Made by a program: the position numbers and the translations under genes
Assembly (NCBI RefSeq): GCF_000243695.2
Contig: NZ_AHMN02000007.1
Span: forward strand, 124,001-188,000
Source of the DNA: Leptospira kirschneri serovar Cynopteri str. 3522 CT
GTDB taxonomy: Bacteria > Spirochaetota > Leptospiria > Leptospirales > Leptospiraceae
Reading direction: 5' to 3'
DNA: 64,000 nt
Part shown: positions 19,944 through 33,850 of the stretch, one piece after another
Numbering within the stretch: the first letter of the stretch is position 1
Layout of the letters: every line of letters starts with the position of its first letter
The notes under the pieces: generated by a model
Told to the model about the DNA's origin: nothing
Seen by the model: only the letters and a program-made list of their open reading frames with translations
Database searches by the model: none

Positions 19944-20948
19944 CTATTTCAACTTTAAAGAAGAAAAGGTTTTTACCCAATCTTTTTTTAGATATTCAAA
20001 AATTTTATGCTTATTGAACCGAGCGTCTCTTTTTCCGAGTTCATAAGCCTTTCTGACACCAACCGGATCCGTATAATCGAAAGAAGTGATCGGTAAAGGT
20101 TCCGAAGGAGTTTGTAGATAACATCTTTCTAAAAGTTTTGGATCTTTTCCCACGATCGTAGTAGGTTCATAATAAATTCCGATCGTCTTCTTATCAGGAG
20201 GAAACGCTTCCAAAAGTAAATTGTTGGTAAGTCCACCATCGAAATAATATTCTCTTTCAAGAGTTTGAACCGAAACGACCGGAGGAACAGAAGAAGAGTT
20301 GAGAATGATCTGCTCTACGGTTTGTTCATTGTCGAAATCTTTTTCCGTAAATAAGACTTCTTTCATATTCCAATTTCTGAGTACTCTTTGCATTCTTTCC
20401 GTATTCAAACCGCGTTTTCTATCTCTTTCATCCTCTAAAAAAGCTTTTGCGGTCTCTGCAATCAATCTTGCTAATCTAAATTTATTTTTTAGAGAATCTT
20501 CCTTTGGAATCGCTCTCAAAGTATGAATATACACCTTAATCCCAGATTGAATTACCTTTTGAAAATCCATGCCAAATCGAATCGTTTTTCGATACATCTC
20601 TTCATGCGGAAAAGCTCTTTCTCCTTTAAAGAGTCGACTCCAATAAAAGTTGGCTGGATTTTTTCGAACTATATTTTCAAAAAAGGCGACACATTCCTCT
20701 TCGTCTCCACAAATCAAACAGAGCACCATCGCCGCACCGGCAGAAACTCCGGATACTTCCCTAAACTTTAAACCCCAAGATTTAATCTCATGCCCAAAAC
20801 CCAATCCGTAAAAAGCCTTACATCCGCCTCCGGCGATCGCAAAACAAATTTCGTCTTTCAACCAAAGACCTTGAAATACTTCTCCCAATCGTTTTTGAGG
20901 TTCTTGTTTTTTTTCAAATGCGATGGAATCGTCTAAAATGGGGGGCAT
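19944..20948 (-). CDS. Patatin-like phospholipase
   Basis: 334 residues. Patatin hallmarks are in order: the oxyanion Gly-rich block AGGGCKAFYGLGFG (38-51), nucleophile Ser68 in GVSAGAA, and the catalytic Asp in YYFDGGLTNN. Nearby are SSSVPPVV and EAFPPDKKTIGIYYEP, typical of the fold. No signal peptide, so it is cytosolic or membrane-associated. Known family activity: acyl hydrolysis of phospholipids; the substrate here is unknown. AGAGATGA precedes the start. It stands alone: 266 bp precede the next minus-strand gene, and a repeat-filled spacer lies upstream. Confidence 0.88.
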   Translation of the reverse strand: MPPILDDSIAFEKKQEPQKRLGEVFQGLWLKDEICFAIAGGGCKAFYGLGFGHEIKSWGLKFREVSGVSAGAAMVLCLICGDEEECVAFFENIVRKNPANFYWSRLFKGERAFPHEEMYRKTIRFGMDFQKVIQSGIKVYIHTLRAIPKEDSLKNKFRLARLIAETAKAFLEDERDRKRGLNTERMQRVLRNWNMKEVLFTEKDFDNEQTVEQIILNSSSVPPVVSVQTLEREYYFDGGLTNNLLLEAFPPDKKTIGIYYEPTTIVGKDPKLLERCYLQTPSEPLPITSFDYTDPVGVRKAYELGKRDARFNKHKIFEYLKKDWVKTFSSLKLK

Positions 20949-21068
20949 TCATCTCTCCGAATTCGTATTTTTACCATTTTCAAATCCTATTTACTTTTAT
21001 GGAAAGAAATTATTTTGTTTTACCACTCGGAACTATATAATAAAATACTCAATCGTTTACATTTCAAT

Positions 21069-21238
21069 AACGTAAACTAAGCGTAAAAAAGTTCGGGCGA
21101 ATCCGGCTTCGCCGGACCGCGCTTTCAGCTACGATCAACAAATTGAGGGTTCGATTGAAAATAAAAATTTTTCCTAAATTCAATTTGTTGATCCCGCCTC
21201 AATCGCTTTCGCATTTCGACTATACCTAACTTACGTTA
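21069..21238 (-). repeat. Family D element, reverse orientation
   Basis: Begins ACGTAAACTAAGCGTAA and ends CTATACCTAACTTACGTTA. The interior contains GGGCGAATCCGGCTTCGCCG and TCAATCGCTTTCGC, the complement of the D-type blocks. Confidence 0.6.
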
Positions 21239-21329
21239 AACGAAACTTAGTCAGAACATTTACGAGTATTTAATTCTCTAGTAATCAGTAAAAGAATTCT
21301 ACAAATTTGAATTTAGATTCATTTGATTA

Positions 21330-21428
21330 GAGTTGTTGAAAAATTTCATAGTTCAATTAACAAAACTGCTTCAATCGACCGTTTCTATGAAATAGAAAAT
21401 AGATGGAGAATTAATTTTTCAACAACTC
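21330..21428 (+). repeat. Family B MITE-like element (99 bp), intact ends
   Basis: GAGTTGTTGAAAAATT at the left, AATTTTTCAACAACTC at the right, TA directly outside both. Almost identical to the 14776-14874 copy. Confidence 0.8.
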
Positions 21429-21803
21429 TATTTATATAAATTTAAATAAATCGAATATATTTAAAATTGAACTCGATTTCAAAACACGAATGAATAAAAT
21501 TTCTTTCTTACAAAACTCATATTCAATTAAAAACAATTTAAAAATTTTTAACGATTTATCCTAGTAAATCCTACTTTTATTATATTTCTATTGGTAACTT
21601 GCCGCTCAAGCTCATAAAATAGTTTTAAAAATCAGAGATCCATTTTGCAAAGATGGAAAAGTTTACTAAAATTGTGCCAACTCGAAATGATCGGCTTTTC
21701 GAAAAAAAATCCTAAATTTTTTAAACAAGCGAATATTTGTGTTGGATCGCGGCAATGTCATACCTATAGAAAACAGGATTTTACGATTAAAATTTATGAT
21801 ACT

Positions 21804-21895
21804 TACTGACCTTTCTAAAAATAAGTACCGTTCAATCTATCACAAAACAGTGATTCTATGCAAAATATTAGGTATTCTATTATAAGTAATTTTCT
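21804..21895 (+). repeat. Family A repeat, diverged copy
   Basis: TACTGACCTTTCTAAAAATA, then AGTACCGTTCAATCTATCAC, then AAAATATTAGGTATTCTATT match the family A order. The right end is altered. Confidence 0.6.
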
Positions 21896-22037
21896 AGTGG
21901 CCAGTAAAAAAATACTGAAATTCAAGTTATTCTAATATGAACTCAGTCAAAAATAGAAATCTATTTCATCTTAAAATTAAATTACAGTTTTATAAAAACA
22001 ATCAAACAAATTTATTTTATATGAAATATTAAAACGT

Positions 22038-23435
22038 TTAATCGTTATTGGTTTTTTTCTGAATATAACCTTTCTGTTCTATCCAATCGCCCAACAACAA
22101 AGCAATCCAACTAGAAATCAATCCGGGAATCGAAGCCGGTATTTCTAATGAAATTATATTACAAAAAAGCCATGTACAAAATCCTACAATCATAGAAAAT
22201 ATAGCCCCGGTAGAAGTAGAACTTTTCCGAAAAAGTCCGGCGACAAGAGGGACAAACAAAGAAACAAGACTCAAAGCAGACGCTTGAGATACTAGTTCGT
22301 AAATATTACTTTTTGTATTCGCCATTGAAAGAGAGACTAACGTAATTGCTACCACAGAAAGTCTAAACAATCGAAGAAGAGTTCTTTCATTCGTTTTTTT
22401 AAAAAAAGGACGGATTACGTTTTCCCCCAAAACCGAGGCAGATGCAAGAATCGCTCCACTGGCTGTACTCATCACCGCAGACAACAGAGCCCCAAAAAAC
22501 AAGATCTGAGTGAAAAGTCCGGTGTGTGTTAGTACGGTTTTGGGAAGAATCATCTGTGTGTCTTCTTTTGCAATTTCAGGATATATCTTTCTCGCACAAA
22601 GCACAGCAATCAAAGGTAGAAAAGCCACGCTCAAATAAAAAAACGATCCCAATAAAGAAGAATAAACGGCTACTTTTTCCGACTTAGAAGCCATTACCCT
22701 TTGAAAAATATCTTGTTGTGGAATCGATCCTAGTCCGATCGTCATCCAAGCGGCTATATATACAAAAATGCTTTTAACATTCATCTCAGGAAAAAACCTA
22801 AAAAAACCAGGTTTTGTAGACGCAAACACCACCTCGATCCCACCCGCTTTAGAACTTAGATCCCAAACTAGATAAGAAAGTCCTAATACAATCAAAACGG
22901 TTTGTAAAAAATCGGTAAGAGAAATCGCCCACATTCCTCCGATTACGGTATAAATCAAAACGACTCCGGCTCCCACAATGATACCGGTAGATACAGGAAT
23001 ATCGGCTAACGAATGAAAGATGATTCCCAAAGCAACAAACTGCGCGGCAATCCAACCGAAATAAGAAGGAATCATAAATACGCTCGATAAAATTTCGGCC
23101 CTTCTCCCGAATCGATTCTTATAAAAGTCTCCGAAAGTAAGTATGTTCATTCTATAAAGGGGCCTTGCAAAAAATAAGCCCACAAGAAATAGACAAAGGG
23201 CGGCGCCAAACGGATCTTCTATAACTCCTAAAATTCCATCTTCCACAAAACGAGAAGAAGCTCCAAGTAAAGTCTCTGAACCGAACCAAGTCGCAAACAA
23301 AGCGGAAGACGCAAGAAATAAAGGTAGTCTTCTGCCTGCGAGCACATAATCCTTTGAATCGCTTACAAATCGAGAAGCAAGCGCTCCGATCAGTATCGTA
23401 GTAAACAGATAAAAAATAACCGATATTGCGAGCAA
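22038..23435 (-). CDS. Sodium:solute symporter (SSS family)
   Basis: 465 residues and about 13 hydrophobic helices, the usual size for the SSS/proline-pantothenate family. Family signatures include DYVLAGRRLPLF near the N-terminus, ATWFGSETLLGASS (the sodium-site region of TM1), TFGDFYKNRFGRRAE, GGMWAISLTDFLQTVLIVLG and SAVMSTASGAILASASVLGENVIRPF (the TM8 sodium-site Ser/Thr cluster). The substrate cannot be read from sequence. The start is TTG, supported by AAGGA six bases upstream. It is transcribed alone, with long repeat-rich spacers on both sides. Confidence 0.9.
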   Translation of the reverse strand: MLAISVIFYLFTTILIGALASRFVSDSKDYVLAGRRLPLFLASSALFATWFGSETLLGASSRFVEDGILGVIEDPFGAALCLFLVGLFFARPLYRMNILTFGDFYKNRFGRRAEILSSVFMIPSYFGWIAAQFVALGIIFHSLADIPVSTGIIVGAGVVLIYTVIGGMWAISLTDFLQTVLIVLGLSYLVWDLSSKAGGIEVVFASTKPGFFRFFPEMNVKSIFVYIAAWMTIGLGSIPQQDIFQRVMASKSEKVAVYSSLLGSFFYLSVAFLPLIAVLCARKIYPEIAKEDTQMILPKTVLTHTGLFTQILFFGALLSAVMSTASGAILASASVLGENVIRPFFKKTNERTLLRLFRLSVVAITLVSLSMANTKSNIYELVSQASALSLVSLFVPLVAGLFRKSSTSTGAIFSMIVGFCTWLFCNIISLEIPASIPGLISSWIALLLGDWIEQKGYIQKKTNND

Positions 23436-23722
23436 TTGATTTCCTTGATTATCTCTTTCTTATATTTTTCTCAGGAATGCAATCTATTCTTGTGTCACAA
23501 ACAAGTTCGATCTAAAAGAAATTCTCTATTGAATAACGATCACAAAACCGCAATTTCATAAAGAAAATGAATGACCGATTTGACCAAAGATACAGAAGTT
23601 TTCAAAAATTGAATTCAATCTGGAATTGTTGACTTCTTTGAAGTAGATCCTACATTTTGAAATAAAGTTTTTAGAAATTTTACCTTTCGAATCCCAATCT
23701 TTTTTTCGATATAAAAATAAGG

Positions 23723-24094
23723 ATGTTTTCCAAAGATTCAAATTCTTCTCTAAACAAACTTATACAATTTCAATATTCCATTAAAAACACGTTTCAAATC
23801 AAAAAAACATTTATTTTATTCTTTATCGTAGTAACCCTGTTAGACGGTCTTTTTTTAAAATCTTTATTTCCTCAAACAAATCCCCAAGACGCCGCAGAAA
23901 TAAAACCTTTGTTGAGAGTTTTTCCCTCTTATCGAAGAGAGGAATGCGATTGGGCAATCCGTTGGGACATTTGTTTGAGTTGTTTGAAAATCGGCAGAAG
24001 ATATGCACAAAAAATTCATTTTTATTCTTCGGGTCCATACAGAGAACATGGATGTTATTCGGAAGAAGAAGGATTTTTTTTAATGGAAGAATAA
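23723..24094 (+). CDS. Small hypothetical protein with one membrane segment
   Basis: 123 residues: a hydrophobic segment (FILFFIVVTLLDGLFL, ~31-46) and a Cys-containing C-terminal half (REECDWAIRWDICLSCLK, REHGCYSEEEG). The regular charge pattern and the lack of a better overlapping frame suggest a real gene, but I recognise no family. A purine-rich AAGGA touches the ATG directly, so the true start may be elsewhere. It points away from the symporter. Confidence 0.45.
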   Translation: MFSKDSNSSLNKLIQFQYSIKNTFQIKKTFILFFIVVTLLDGLFLKSLFPQTNPQDAAEIKPLLRVFPSYRREECDWAIRWDICLSCLKIGRRYAQKIHFYSSGPYREHGCYSEEEGFFLMEE

Positions 24095-24412
24095 AAATAA
24101 TCAGCTTTTTCAAAATGTTCCCATTTTTTCGAAAGATCGTTATCCTTTATTAGATATTCTTTAAGAAAATAGTTGCCGCCAATTTGAAAACAATTCTGAT
24201 GTTTTCAGGGAACGTTTCAAAATGAAGGTAAATTCAGAAATATAATCACCAAACGGTGATTTAATCCGTTATTTCAATCGAAGATCGTTAAATCATTTTC
24301 AAATTGAATATAGATAGAAGTCTGAAATATCCCATTGTTTTGAATTAAAATTTCTCTATTATAAAGTATTTATGCAAGAAGTTATTTCAAAATCATTTTT
24401 TTGAAGTTTTAA

Positions 24413-24690
24413 TGATTCCTATAAAATTGAGTGCCCATAAATAAATATTATGATAAAACGTAGATCAACGTAAGTTTGTACAATCCGATGCGAAAGCAAT
24501 TGAGGCGTAGAAAAACTCTGCGATCGCGTTCTAAATTGTAATTCAAGATAGAATGGCGTATTACGTTTATTTCATACAATTTATTAACTGGAGCTAAAAA
24601 GCACGGCTGGCGAAACCGGATTAACTTTCTTACATTTAATTTACGTTATTGAAGTGTAAATGATTGGGTGCTTTATTATATAGTCTTGAG
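24413..24690 (+). repeat. Family A repeat split by a family D element
   Basis: Left half 24413-24465 (TTCCTATAAAATTGAGTGCC...) and right half 24650-24690 (GTAAATGATTGGGTGCTTTA...TTGAG) together make one family A unit. A D element occupies the middle. Confidence 0.6.
24466..24648 (+). repeat. Family D element nested in a family A repeat
   Basis: AACGTAAGTTTG at the left and TTTAATTTACGTTA at the right, with the D interior: GCGAAAGCAATTGAGG, GATCGCGTTCTAAATTG, ACAATTTATTAACTGGAGC. Confidence 0.65.
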
Positions 24691-24726
24691 TAGAACAGTT
24701 TCTAAGTGAAGAGGTCAACGACATAA

Positions 24727-26190
24727 ATGTTTGCATTACGCTTTTTTAAATTCAAACTTGTTTATATTTTTCTGATTGTATGTGTTATTATTCAATGCGC
24801 CACAACCGGAAGTTCATCTATCGAATCCGTGATTCTAAATTTTAATAAAAACAAAAAAAGTTATAAAATCGGAGTGATAGACTTTATCCATTCCGAAAAA
24901 CAGACGAACCAATACGATTCCATGATTTCAGATTTGTTCATAGTAGAATTATCAAAAGATTCTTCCAATGTTCTAGTCGAAAGAACAAAACTCGCCGAAT
25001 TATTAGCGGAACATTCATTAGAATATTCTGGTCTTCTTGATTCCGACCAAGCCAGAAAATTAGGAAAAATAATTCCGATTGACCTCATCCTTACTGGATC
25101 TTATTCGATTCAAAAAAAACAAACTCAGGAGGAAATTAAAATATCAGGACGTTTTATTCATGTTGTAACAGGTGAAATCATTTATGCCTTTAATACTACG
25201 ATCACTCGAGAAAGCCAAGACTCAGTAGCTAATCAAAACTCTTCTCAAACGACATCAGAAAAAAAATGTACTGGTAATTCAGAGATAGAAACTCTTTTAA
25301 AAGATTTATCAACGGAATCTAAGATTCAAGAACTCGTTCAAAAAGCGAAGAAGGTATCTTTTCAAGAAGAATGCGGAAAAATTCACGGTCTGATACTGTC
25401 CAGTTTTATTCGTCATAAAATCGATTCAAAAGAATATAATATTTTTTTAATGGATTCTTTGAAAAAATTTCAAAATCCGAACGAAAATTATAGAGTTTTA
25501 GACAGTCTACGGTATTTTCAATTGGATAAACATATAGACGAAGAAGAATGGTCATCCGGGAAAGACGTAATTCAGAGAGTCTCTGCCGGCGGCCTGACAA
25601 GACATATTACATATTTATTGAATATCCAATCCGAAACAAATAAACAACTCATTCTAAAAAGAGCAGACGAAATTATGGAGTTGGGAATTCAAAAGAAAAT
25701 AGGAAGACCTGTCGCCATACGTAAGGAAGAGATTGTGCTTTCTATTTTATACGCTTTACAAGATCCTAAAGCGTTTTTGGATTCGGATTTGACCGCTCTT
25801 GTATTTTTTGATAAATACAAAAATATTGTATTTGATACTTCTGCAGAAACGAATAAGATTTTTTCTATTTTTGATTTTTTATCCAACCATTATTTTAAAG
25901 AAACGAACGAAAATAAAAAAGAAATGATCTTTTTAAGAATTCAAGATTTCTTAAATTCCGTAAATACCTCAGAGCAAAAAGAAAAAAAATTAGATGACTT
26001 TCTTGGAAAACTCATTTCAGCGGCAGGTAGGTCTAAAACATCTGAAGCCGCATTGTACAAAACGAACTTTAAAAATCTTTTTCGATCTTTATCAAAAGAA
26101 ATTTGTGCGGTTGCAGATAAAAATCCTTATCCAGCGCAAAAAAGTTCTAGAATCAAATTTCTTTCGGAAAACGAATGTATTTGCAAATGA
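24727..26190 (+). CDS. CsgG/FlgO-like lipoprotein
   Basis: 487 residues. The signal peptide ends in the lipobox VIIQC (Cys24). Residues ~40-165 follow the CsgG/FlgO/TPR-less penicillin-binding-activator pattern: KIGVIDFIHSEKQTNQYDSMISD, LVERTKLAELLAEHSLEYSG, GKIIPIDLILTGSYSI and GRFIHVVTGEIIYAF. The remaining ~300 residues are helical and charged with no known domain, so this is longer than usual for the family. In other bacteria such proteins are outer-membrane lipoproteins working in flagella, secretion or peptidoglycan synthesis; the role here is unknown. Upstream lies a nested repeat (24413-24690). Confidence 0.75.
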   Translation: MFALRFFKFKLVYIFLIVCVIIQCATTGSSSIESVILNFNKNKKSYKIGVIDFIHSEKQTNQYDSMISDLFIVELSKDSSNVLVERTKLAELLAEHSLEYSGLLDSDQARKLGKIIPIDLILTGSYSIQKKQTQEEIKISGRFIHVVTGEIIYAFNTTITRESQDSVANQNSSQTTSEKKCTGNSEIETLLKDLSTESKIQELVQKAKKVSFQEECGKIHGLILSSFIRHKIDSKEYNIFLMDSLKKFQNPNENYRVLDSLRYFQLDKHIDEEEWSSGKDVIQRVSAGGLTRHITYLLNIQSETNKQLILKRADEIMELGIQKKIGRPVAIRKEEIVLSILYALQDPKAFLDSDLTALVFFDKYKNIVFDTSAETNKIFSIFDFLSNHYFKETNENKKEMIFLRIQDFLNSVNTSEQKEKKLDDFLGKLISAAGRSKTSEAALYKTNFKNLFRSLSKEICAVADKNPYPAQKSSRIKFLSENECICK

Positions 26191-26256
26191 TCCTTTCAGA
26201 ATTTCTATCGATCTCCGTATATTAGAATAACATGAATTTTGAAAATAATTTCTATT

Positions 26257-26422
26257 TAACGCGCGAGTTCGGTATAAGGAATCTGTTTTCTAAAATTTCG
26301 TTTTATCTTGAAAAATGGATGTGGGAACTCTTACAAAACCTTAAAATTGCCACAAATACTAAAATGTGGGAACTACCACTTTTAGAAAATTCTTTTCACT
26401 TTCTAACGCCGAACTCACGTTA
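26257..26422 (+). repeat. Family C inverted-repeat element (~166 bp)
   Basis: TAACGCGCGAGTTCGGTATA at the left, TAACGCCGAACTCACGTTA at the right. The interior shares long matches with 45675-45840 (GGAATCTGTT.TAAAAT, ACAAAACCTT.AAATTACC, GGAACTACCAC). An open frame across it is accidental. Confidence 0.75.
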
Positions 26423-26424
26423 TT

Positions 26425-26605
<181 letters not shown>

Positions 26606-26723
26606 AAATAAAATTTTAATCACTTATTATATATAAACGAAGTATTACCGACTTCTATAATTTTTTAAAAGTAAGAATTCCCACAAATTACGTCTCTTTT
26701 AAATGGTTCTTGCGTTTCTAAAA

Positions 26724-26961
<238 letters not shown>

Positions 26962-27106
26962 GAACTTTTAAACATTCATTTTAAGTGATTGAAGTTCGTT
27001 CGTATGAACTTCCACAATTTTAATAGAAAAAAAGGATTTTACTGTAAAATTGAAATTTGCAGGAGTTCCCACATTTAAAAACAATCGTCGTTTTGAAAGG
27101 AAGTTT

Positions 27107-27133
27107 GCACCCCGTGTTATTTTACCGAGGTGC
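27107..27133 (-). terminator. Hairpin after the GH5/lipoprotein operon
   Basis: Minus-strand GCACCTCG and CGGGGTGC pair over 8 bp (one T-G wobble) around an 11-base loop, 16 bp past the lipoprotein stop. No clear T-run follows, so the assignment is tentative. Confidence 0.4.
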
Positions 27134-27148
27134 GGAAGGAAAAAATTT

Positions 27149-27426
27149 TTATTTTTTACAAGCCTGAATAGCTGGAATACTTTTTGCAGATTTAAGACAA
27201 GTAAGATCAAATTTTCCAGACATACATTCTTTTTGTAATACTGGAACTAAAGTAGCTTTCATAGTTGCGATGTTTGCTGCGTCTTCAGGTTTTTGTCCAG
27301 CAGTCAGATTGGTCAACATTTCATCTACAATAGGAGCACATTCTTCAGCTGAATGTTTAGCACCTCCACACATTACGGTCAATGAAAGAACCGCGGCTAC
27401 ACTTAGGGAAATCATAAGAACTTTTT

Positions 27427-27430
<4 letters not shown>
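27149..27430 (-). CDS. Small cysteine-containing lipoprotein
   Basis: 93 residues. The signal peptide ends in the lipobox LTVMC (Cys21). The mature peptide has four more Cys spaced along two predicted helices (EECAPIVDEML, VLQKECMSGKFDLTCLKSAK, AIQACKK), as in small disulphide-bonded helical lipoproteins widespread in Leptospira; I recall no established function. Its ATG overlaps the TGA of the GH5 gene as ATGA, so translation is coupled and the two products are made together. A hairpin follows the stop. Confidence 0.85.
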
Positions 27431-29391
<1,961 letters not shown>

Positions 29392-29562
29392 ATATTCTCC
29401 GAATTGAATTCCTTTATTTATTTGCTTTTATGATGTTTTGATCCATAAAGAAAATTGAATTTAAAGAGCCAATGTAAACTTGTTCTAAGGATCACAATTC
29501 AGATCGTTCTATTTCCTGAATGTTCTGCAAAGAGCAATCGCTCCGCTATTCTTTGAATCACT

Positions 29563-30437
29563 TTATTCTCTAAATTGAATTCTTGCGTCCTCATATCCAC
29601 GACTAATCAAATAGTCCGCTTGCACTTGAGAAAAGTTAAGAATACTTCCAAATCCCAAAGAAGTTCTGGGACCAATCGTTCTGATCTTGAGTTCGGGGCG
29701 ATCCGCGCTTGGAATCGTTAAAAGAGAAGAAAGTTTAGATTTTTTCCCTTTCCTCTTTTTTTTCTCAAAGTTTAAATTGGACATCACAGTTTGATAGGAT
29801 CCGATGAGTGAAAGTTCAAAAACTCTTTCTATACCTTCTCTTCTTGTTTTAGGCAATCCCATATCGATTCCTCCAACAGGAGAAAGAAGTACCACAACAA
29901 TATCGGTCGCTCCTCGTTCCACAGCAGGTAAAATCGGTGTATTTGCCATAACACCTCCGTCCCAGTGAGGTTTTCCATCTACATACTGCCAAGGGAAAAA
30001 CATTGGAATCGCAGAAGAAGCCATTACGTGTTCTATATCAATTTCCTTATTTCTAAAAAATACAAGTTCCGCTGTGAGAATGTTAACGGCAGTAATGATC
30101 ACTTCCGTAGGATTTTTTCTTAAATTACGGAAGTCCAAATGAGAATAGAGTAAATTTTTAAGAGGAGTTGTATCGGTCAAAGGAGAATAGCTTTTAACAA
30201 AAATATCTACTAGATCGTTCCAGATAGAATAGCGCATCACTTTTTTAGCTTCGATAGATTTCCATAACTTTGTGATTTCTGCGGAATTCATTCCGCATCC
30301 CATCGCTGTCGCTGTGATCGCACCTACAGAAGTTCCGCAAATAATATCCGGCTTGAATTGAATTTCTTCCAAATACCGGAGTACACCCGCCTGATAAGCG
30401 CCTCTGGCTCCACCTCCGGATAAAATAAGGGCTCGTT

Positions 30438-30441
<4 letters not shown>
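29563..30441 (-). CDS. Patatin-like phospholipase (RssA/YchK type)
   Basis: 292 residues. It starts KRALILSGGGARGAYQAGVL (oxyanion-hole motif at the extreme N-terminus, as in bacterial RssA-type patatins). The nucleophile is Ser38 in GTSVGA, then SSAIPMFFPW and catalytic DGG in HWDGGVMANTP. A Lys-rich insert (KKKRKGKKSK, ~228-237) may contact acidic lipids or nucleic acid. No signal peptide. The ATG overlaps the stop of a small upstream frame as ATGA, suggesting coupling if that frame is translated. It is only distantly related to the patatin at 19944. Confidence 0.9.
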
Positions 30442-30702
<261 letters not shown>

Positions 30703-30723
30703 ACAACAACTATCATTCACTAG

Positions 30724-30735
30724 ACCACCTCCTTT
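30724..30735 (-). promoter_or_regulatory. Near-perfect Shine-Dalgarno with no long frame behind it
   Basis: Minus-strand AAAGGAGGTGGT, then GTG 7 bases later (30720). That frame encodes 16 residues (NDSCCKQLTCEVAEQ after the start) and stops at 30670-30672. It is the strongest ribosome binding site I noticed in the window. Confidence 0.5.
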
Positions 30736-30890
30736 CGTGTAACAGCAAAATATTCTGTCTCATTGAAATGTCAAGAACAGAGTAATTTTTTTGAGTCAAT
30801 TTTCAAAACCAAAACTCAAATCAAAATGTATGAGTTCCCACATTTTAGAATGATACGCTGTTCAATACAAACACTACGAAAACAAAATTA

Positions 30891-30989
30891 AAGTTGTTGA
30901 AAAATTTCATAGTGGTGGTTCACAGAACTGCTTCACTCAACCATTTCATGAAACAGAAACAAGATGGAGAATTCATTTTTCAACAACTC
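30891..30989 (+). repeat. Family B MITE-like element (99 bp)
   Basis: Left AAGTTGTTGAAAAATT (one change from consensus), right ATTTTTCAACAACTC, TA outside both ends. The middle has diverged from the other copies. Confidence 0.75.
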
Positions 30990-31032
30990 TATTAACATAT
31001 AGATCATTGAATCTAATTTTACCCAAACATAT

Positions 31033-32244
<1,212 letters not shown>

Positions 32245-32484
32245 ATTGGATAAACTTGTAAACTATGGATTTTCTGTAGATAGAAAAACAACAAAATTGG
32301 ATTGAACGCTACAATTTCTTTATAGAAAATTTTTTAAAAAGTTTCATGATTCTGTAAATTCTGGGTTATAAAAATAAACGTTTATTGTAATATTCAGATG
32401 CTAAAATACAGAATAAATTGAAAAACTTTGAACTCTATTTCGATTTTATAAAAAGAAAAACTCAGATAAAACTTAATGTTATTA

Positions 32485-32574
32485 CTCATAACTATATAAT
32501 AAAGTACCTAATATTTTACATAGAATCAGCGTTTTGTGATAGAATTAACGGTACTCAATTTTTAGAGATCAGTA
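32485..32574 (-). repeat. Family A intergenic repeat
   Basis: Near-identical to 14537-14627: CTCATAACTATATAATAAAG at the left, TTAGAGATCAGTA at the right. TTACTCAT...ATCAGTAA forms short terminal inverted repeats here. Confidence 0.75.
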
Positions 32575-32662
32575 AGAATAATACAATACCCGAATCGAAT
32601 GATTGCTGATTGGTTGAGTATTGAATTTCTAATACACCACATTTTTCTAGTAAGGAAAAAAA

Positions 32663-33850
32663 TTGAAATTTAGAACCAACTATCCATTCACTTCAGCAGA
32701 CTTGGCGGTCTCTTCCGTAAAATCAGGACAAAGGGTTTTTATCCACAGCGTTGCCGCCGACCTACTCTTTTAATCCAAACCTTAACCTCACGCGCAAACG
32801 AACTGGCCAATGTTGAAATGATCCATCTTCACACAGAAGGTAAGGCTCCATGCAGAACCCGGTATGGAAGGAAAATTTTTTACGAATTCCTTATTTGTAG
32901 CAGCCAACACCCGGAAAGCAGTCGAAGAAGGTAGAGGAGATTATATTCCAATTTTCTTAAGTGAATGCCCTTCCTTATTTCGGAAAGGAATCCTTCCGTT
33001 AGACGTTGCGTTGATACAAGTTTCCCCTCCCGACAAACATGGATTTTGCTCTTTAGGCGTTTCGGTTGATATTAGTAAAGCGGCTGCAAAAACGGTCATC
33101 GCGCAAGTAAACGTGAACATGCCTCGTACTTCATGGAGACGGAATCATTCCTATAGATAAAATTCATTCTTTTGTAGAAGGGAATCTTTCCTTACACGAA
33201 CATTTTTCAGAAAAACCTTCGGACATAGAACTTGCCATCGGCAAAAACGTAGCTTCTTTAATCGAAAACGGGGCCACGTTACAAATGGGAATCGGAGTCA
33301 TTCCAAACGCAGTACTGACTTGTCTGACCTCTCATAAGGATTTGGGAATTCATAAGAAAAAACATCCTGGCAAAATTGTTTCCGGCTTTGTTATGGGAAC
33401 TAGAAAACTTTATGATTTTATAGACGATAATCCAGAAGTTTCCATGTTAGATATTAGTTATATCAACGATCCTCATGTGATCCGAAAAAATCCAAAAGTA
33501 ACCGCGATTGAAGTGGATTTAACCGGTCAAGTCTGTGCAGATACGATCGGTACAAAACAGTATTCCGATGTGGAGGTCAGATGGACTTTATCCGAGGAGC
33601 TTCTCTTTCTGAAGACCAATCATCGCACTTCCTTCTACCACGTCCAAAGGAGAATCCAGAATCGTTTCTTTATTAAAACCGGGAGCGGACGTAGTAACGA
33701 CCAAAGCTCATGTTCATTTCATCGTGACCGAATATGGAATCGCAAATTTATACGGAAAAAATTTGAGACAAAGAACTGATTTCAATTGCACATCTAAATC
33801 ATAGAGAAAGTTTAGAAAAGCAGGCGCTCTCTCGTTTTCGGATCCTTTGA
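32663..33850 (+). pseudogene. Decayed acetyl-CoA hydrolase / CoA-transferase
   Basis: Fragments in all three frames spell an acetyl-CoA hydrolase/4-hydroxybutyrate CoA-transferase. In order: TSADLAVSSVKSGQRVFIHS, NELANVEMIHLHTEGKAP, MEGKFFTNSLFVAANTRKAV, LPLDVALIQVSPPDKHGFC, IPIDKIHSFVEG, NGATLQMGIGVIPNAVL, SGFVMGTRKLYDFIDD, VDLTGQVCADTIGTKQYS, VHFIVTEYGIANLYGKNLRQ and HRESLEKQALSRFR. I count at least five frame breaks, and two in-frame gaps where the usual catalytic-Glu region (after DLGIH) and NSA (before IEVDLTG) should be. The gene is beyond recovery. A TTG start with AAGGA-like sequence upstream is still visible. Confidence 0.9.
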
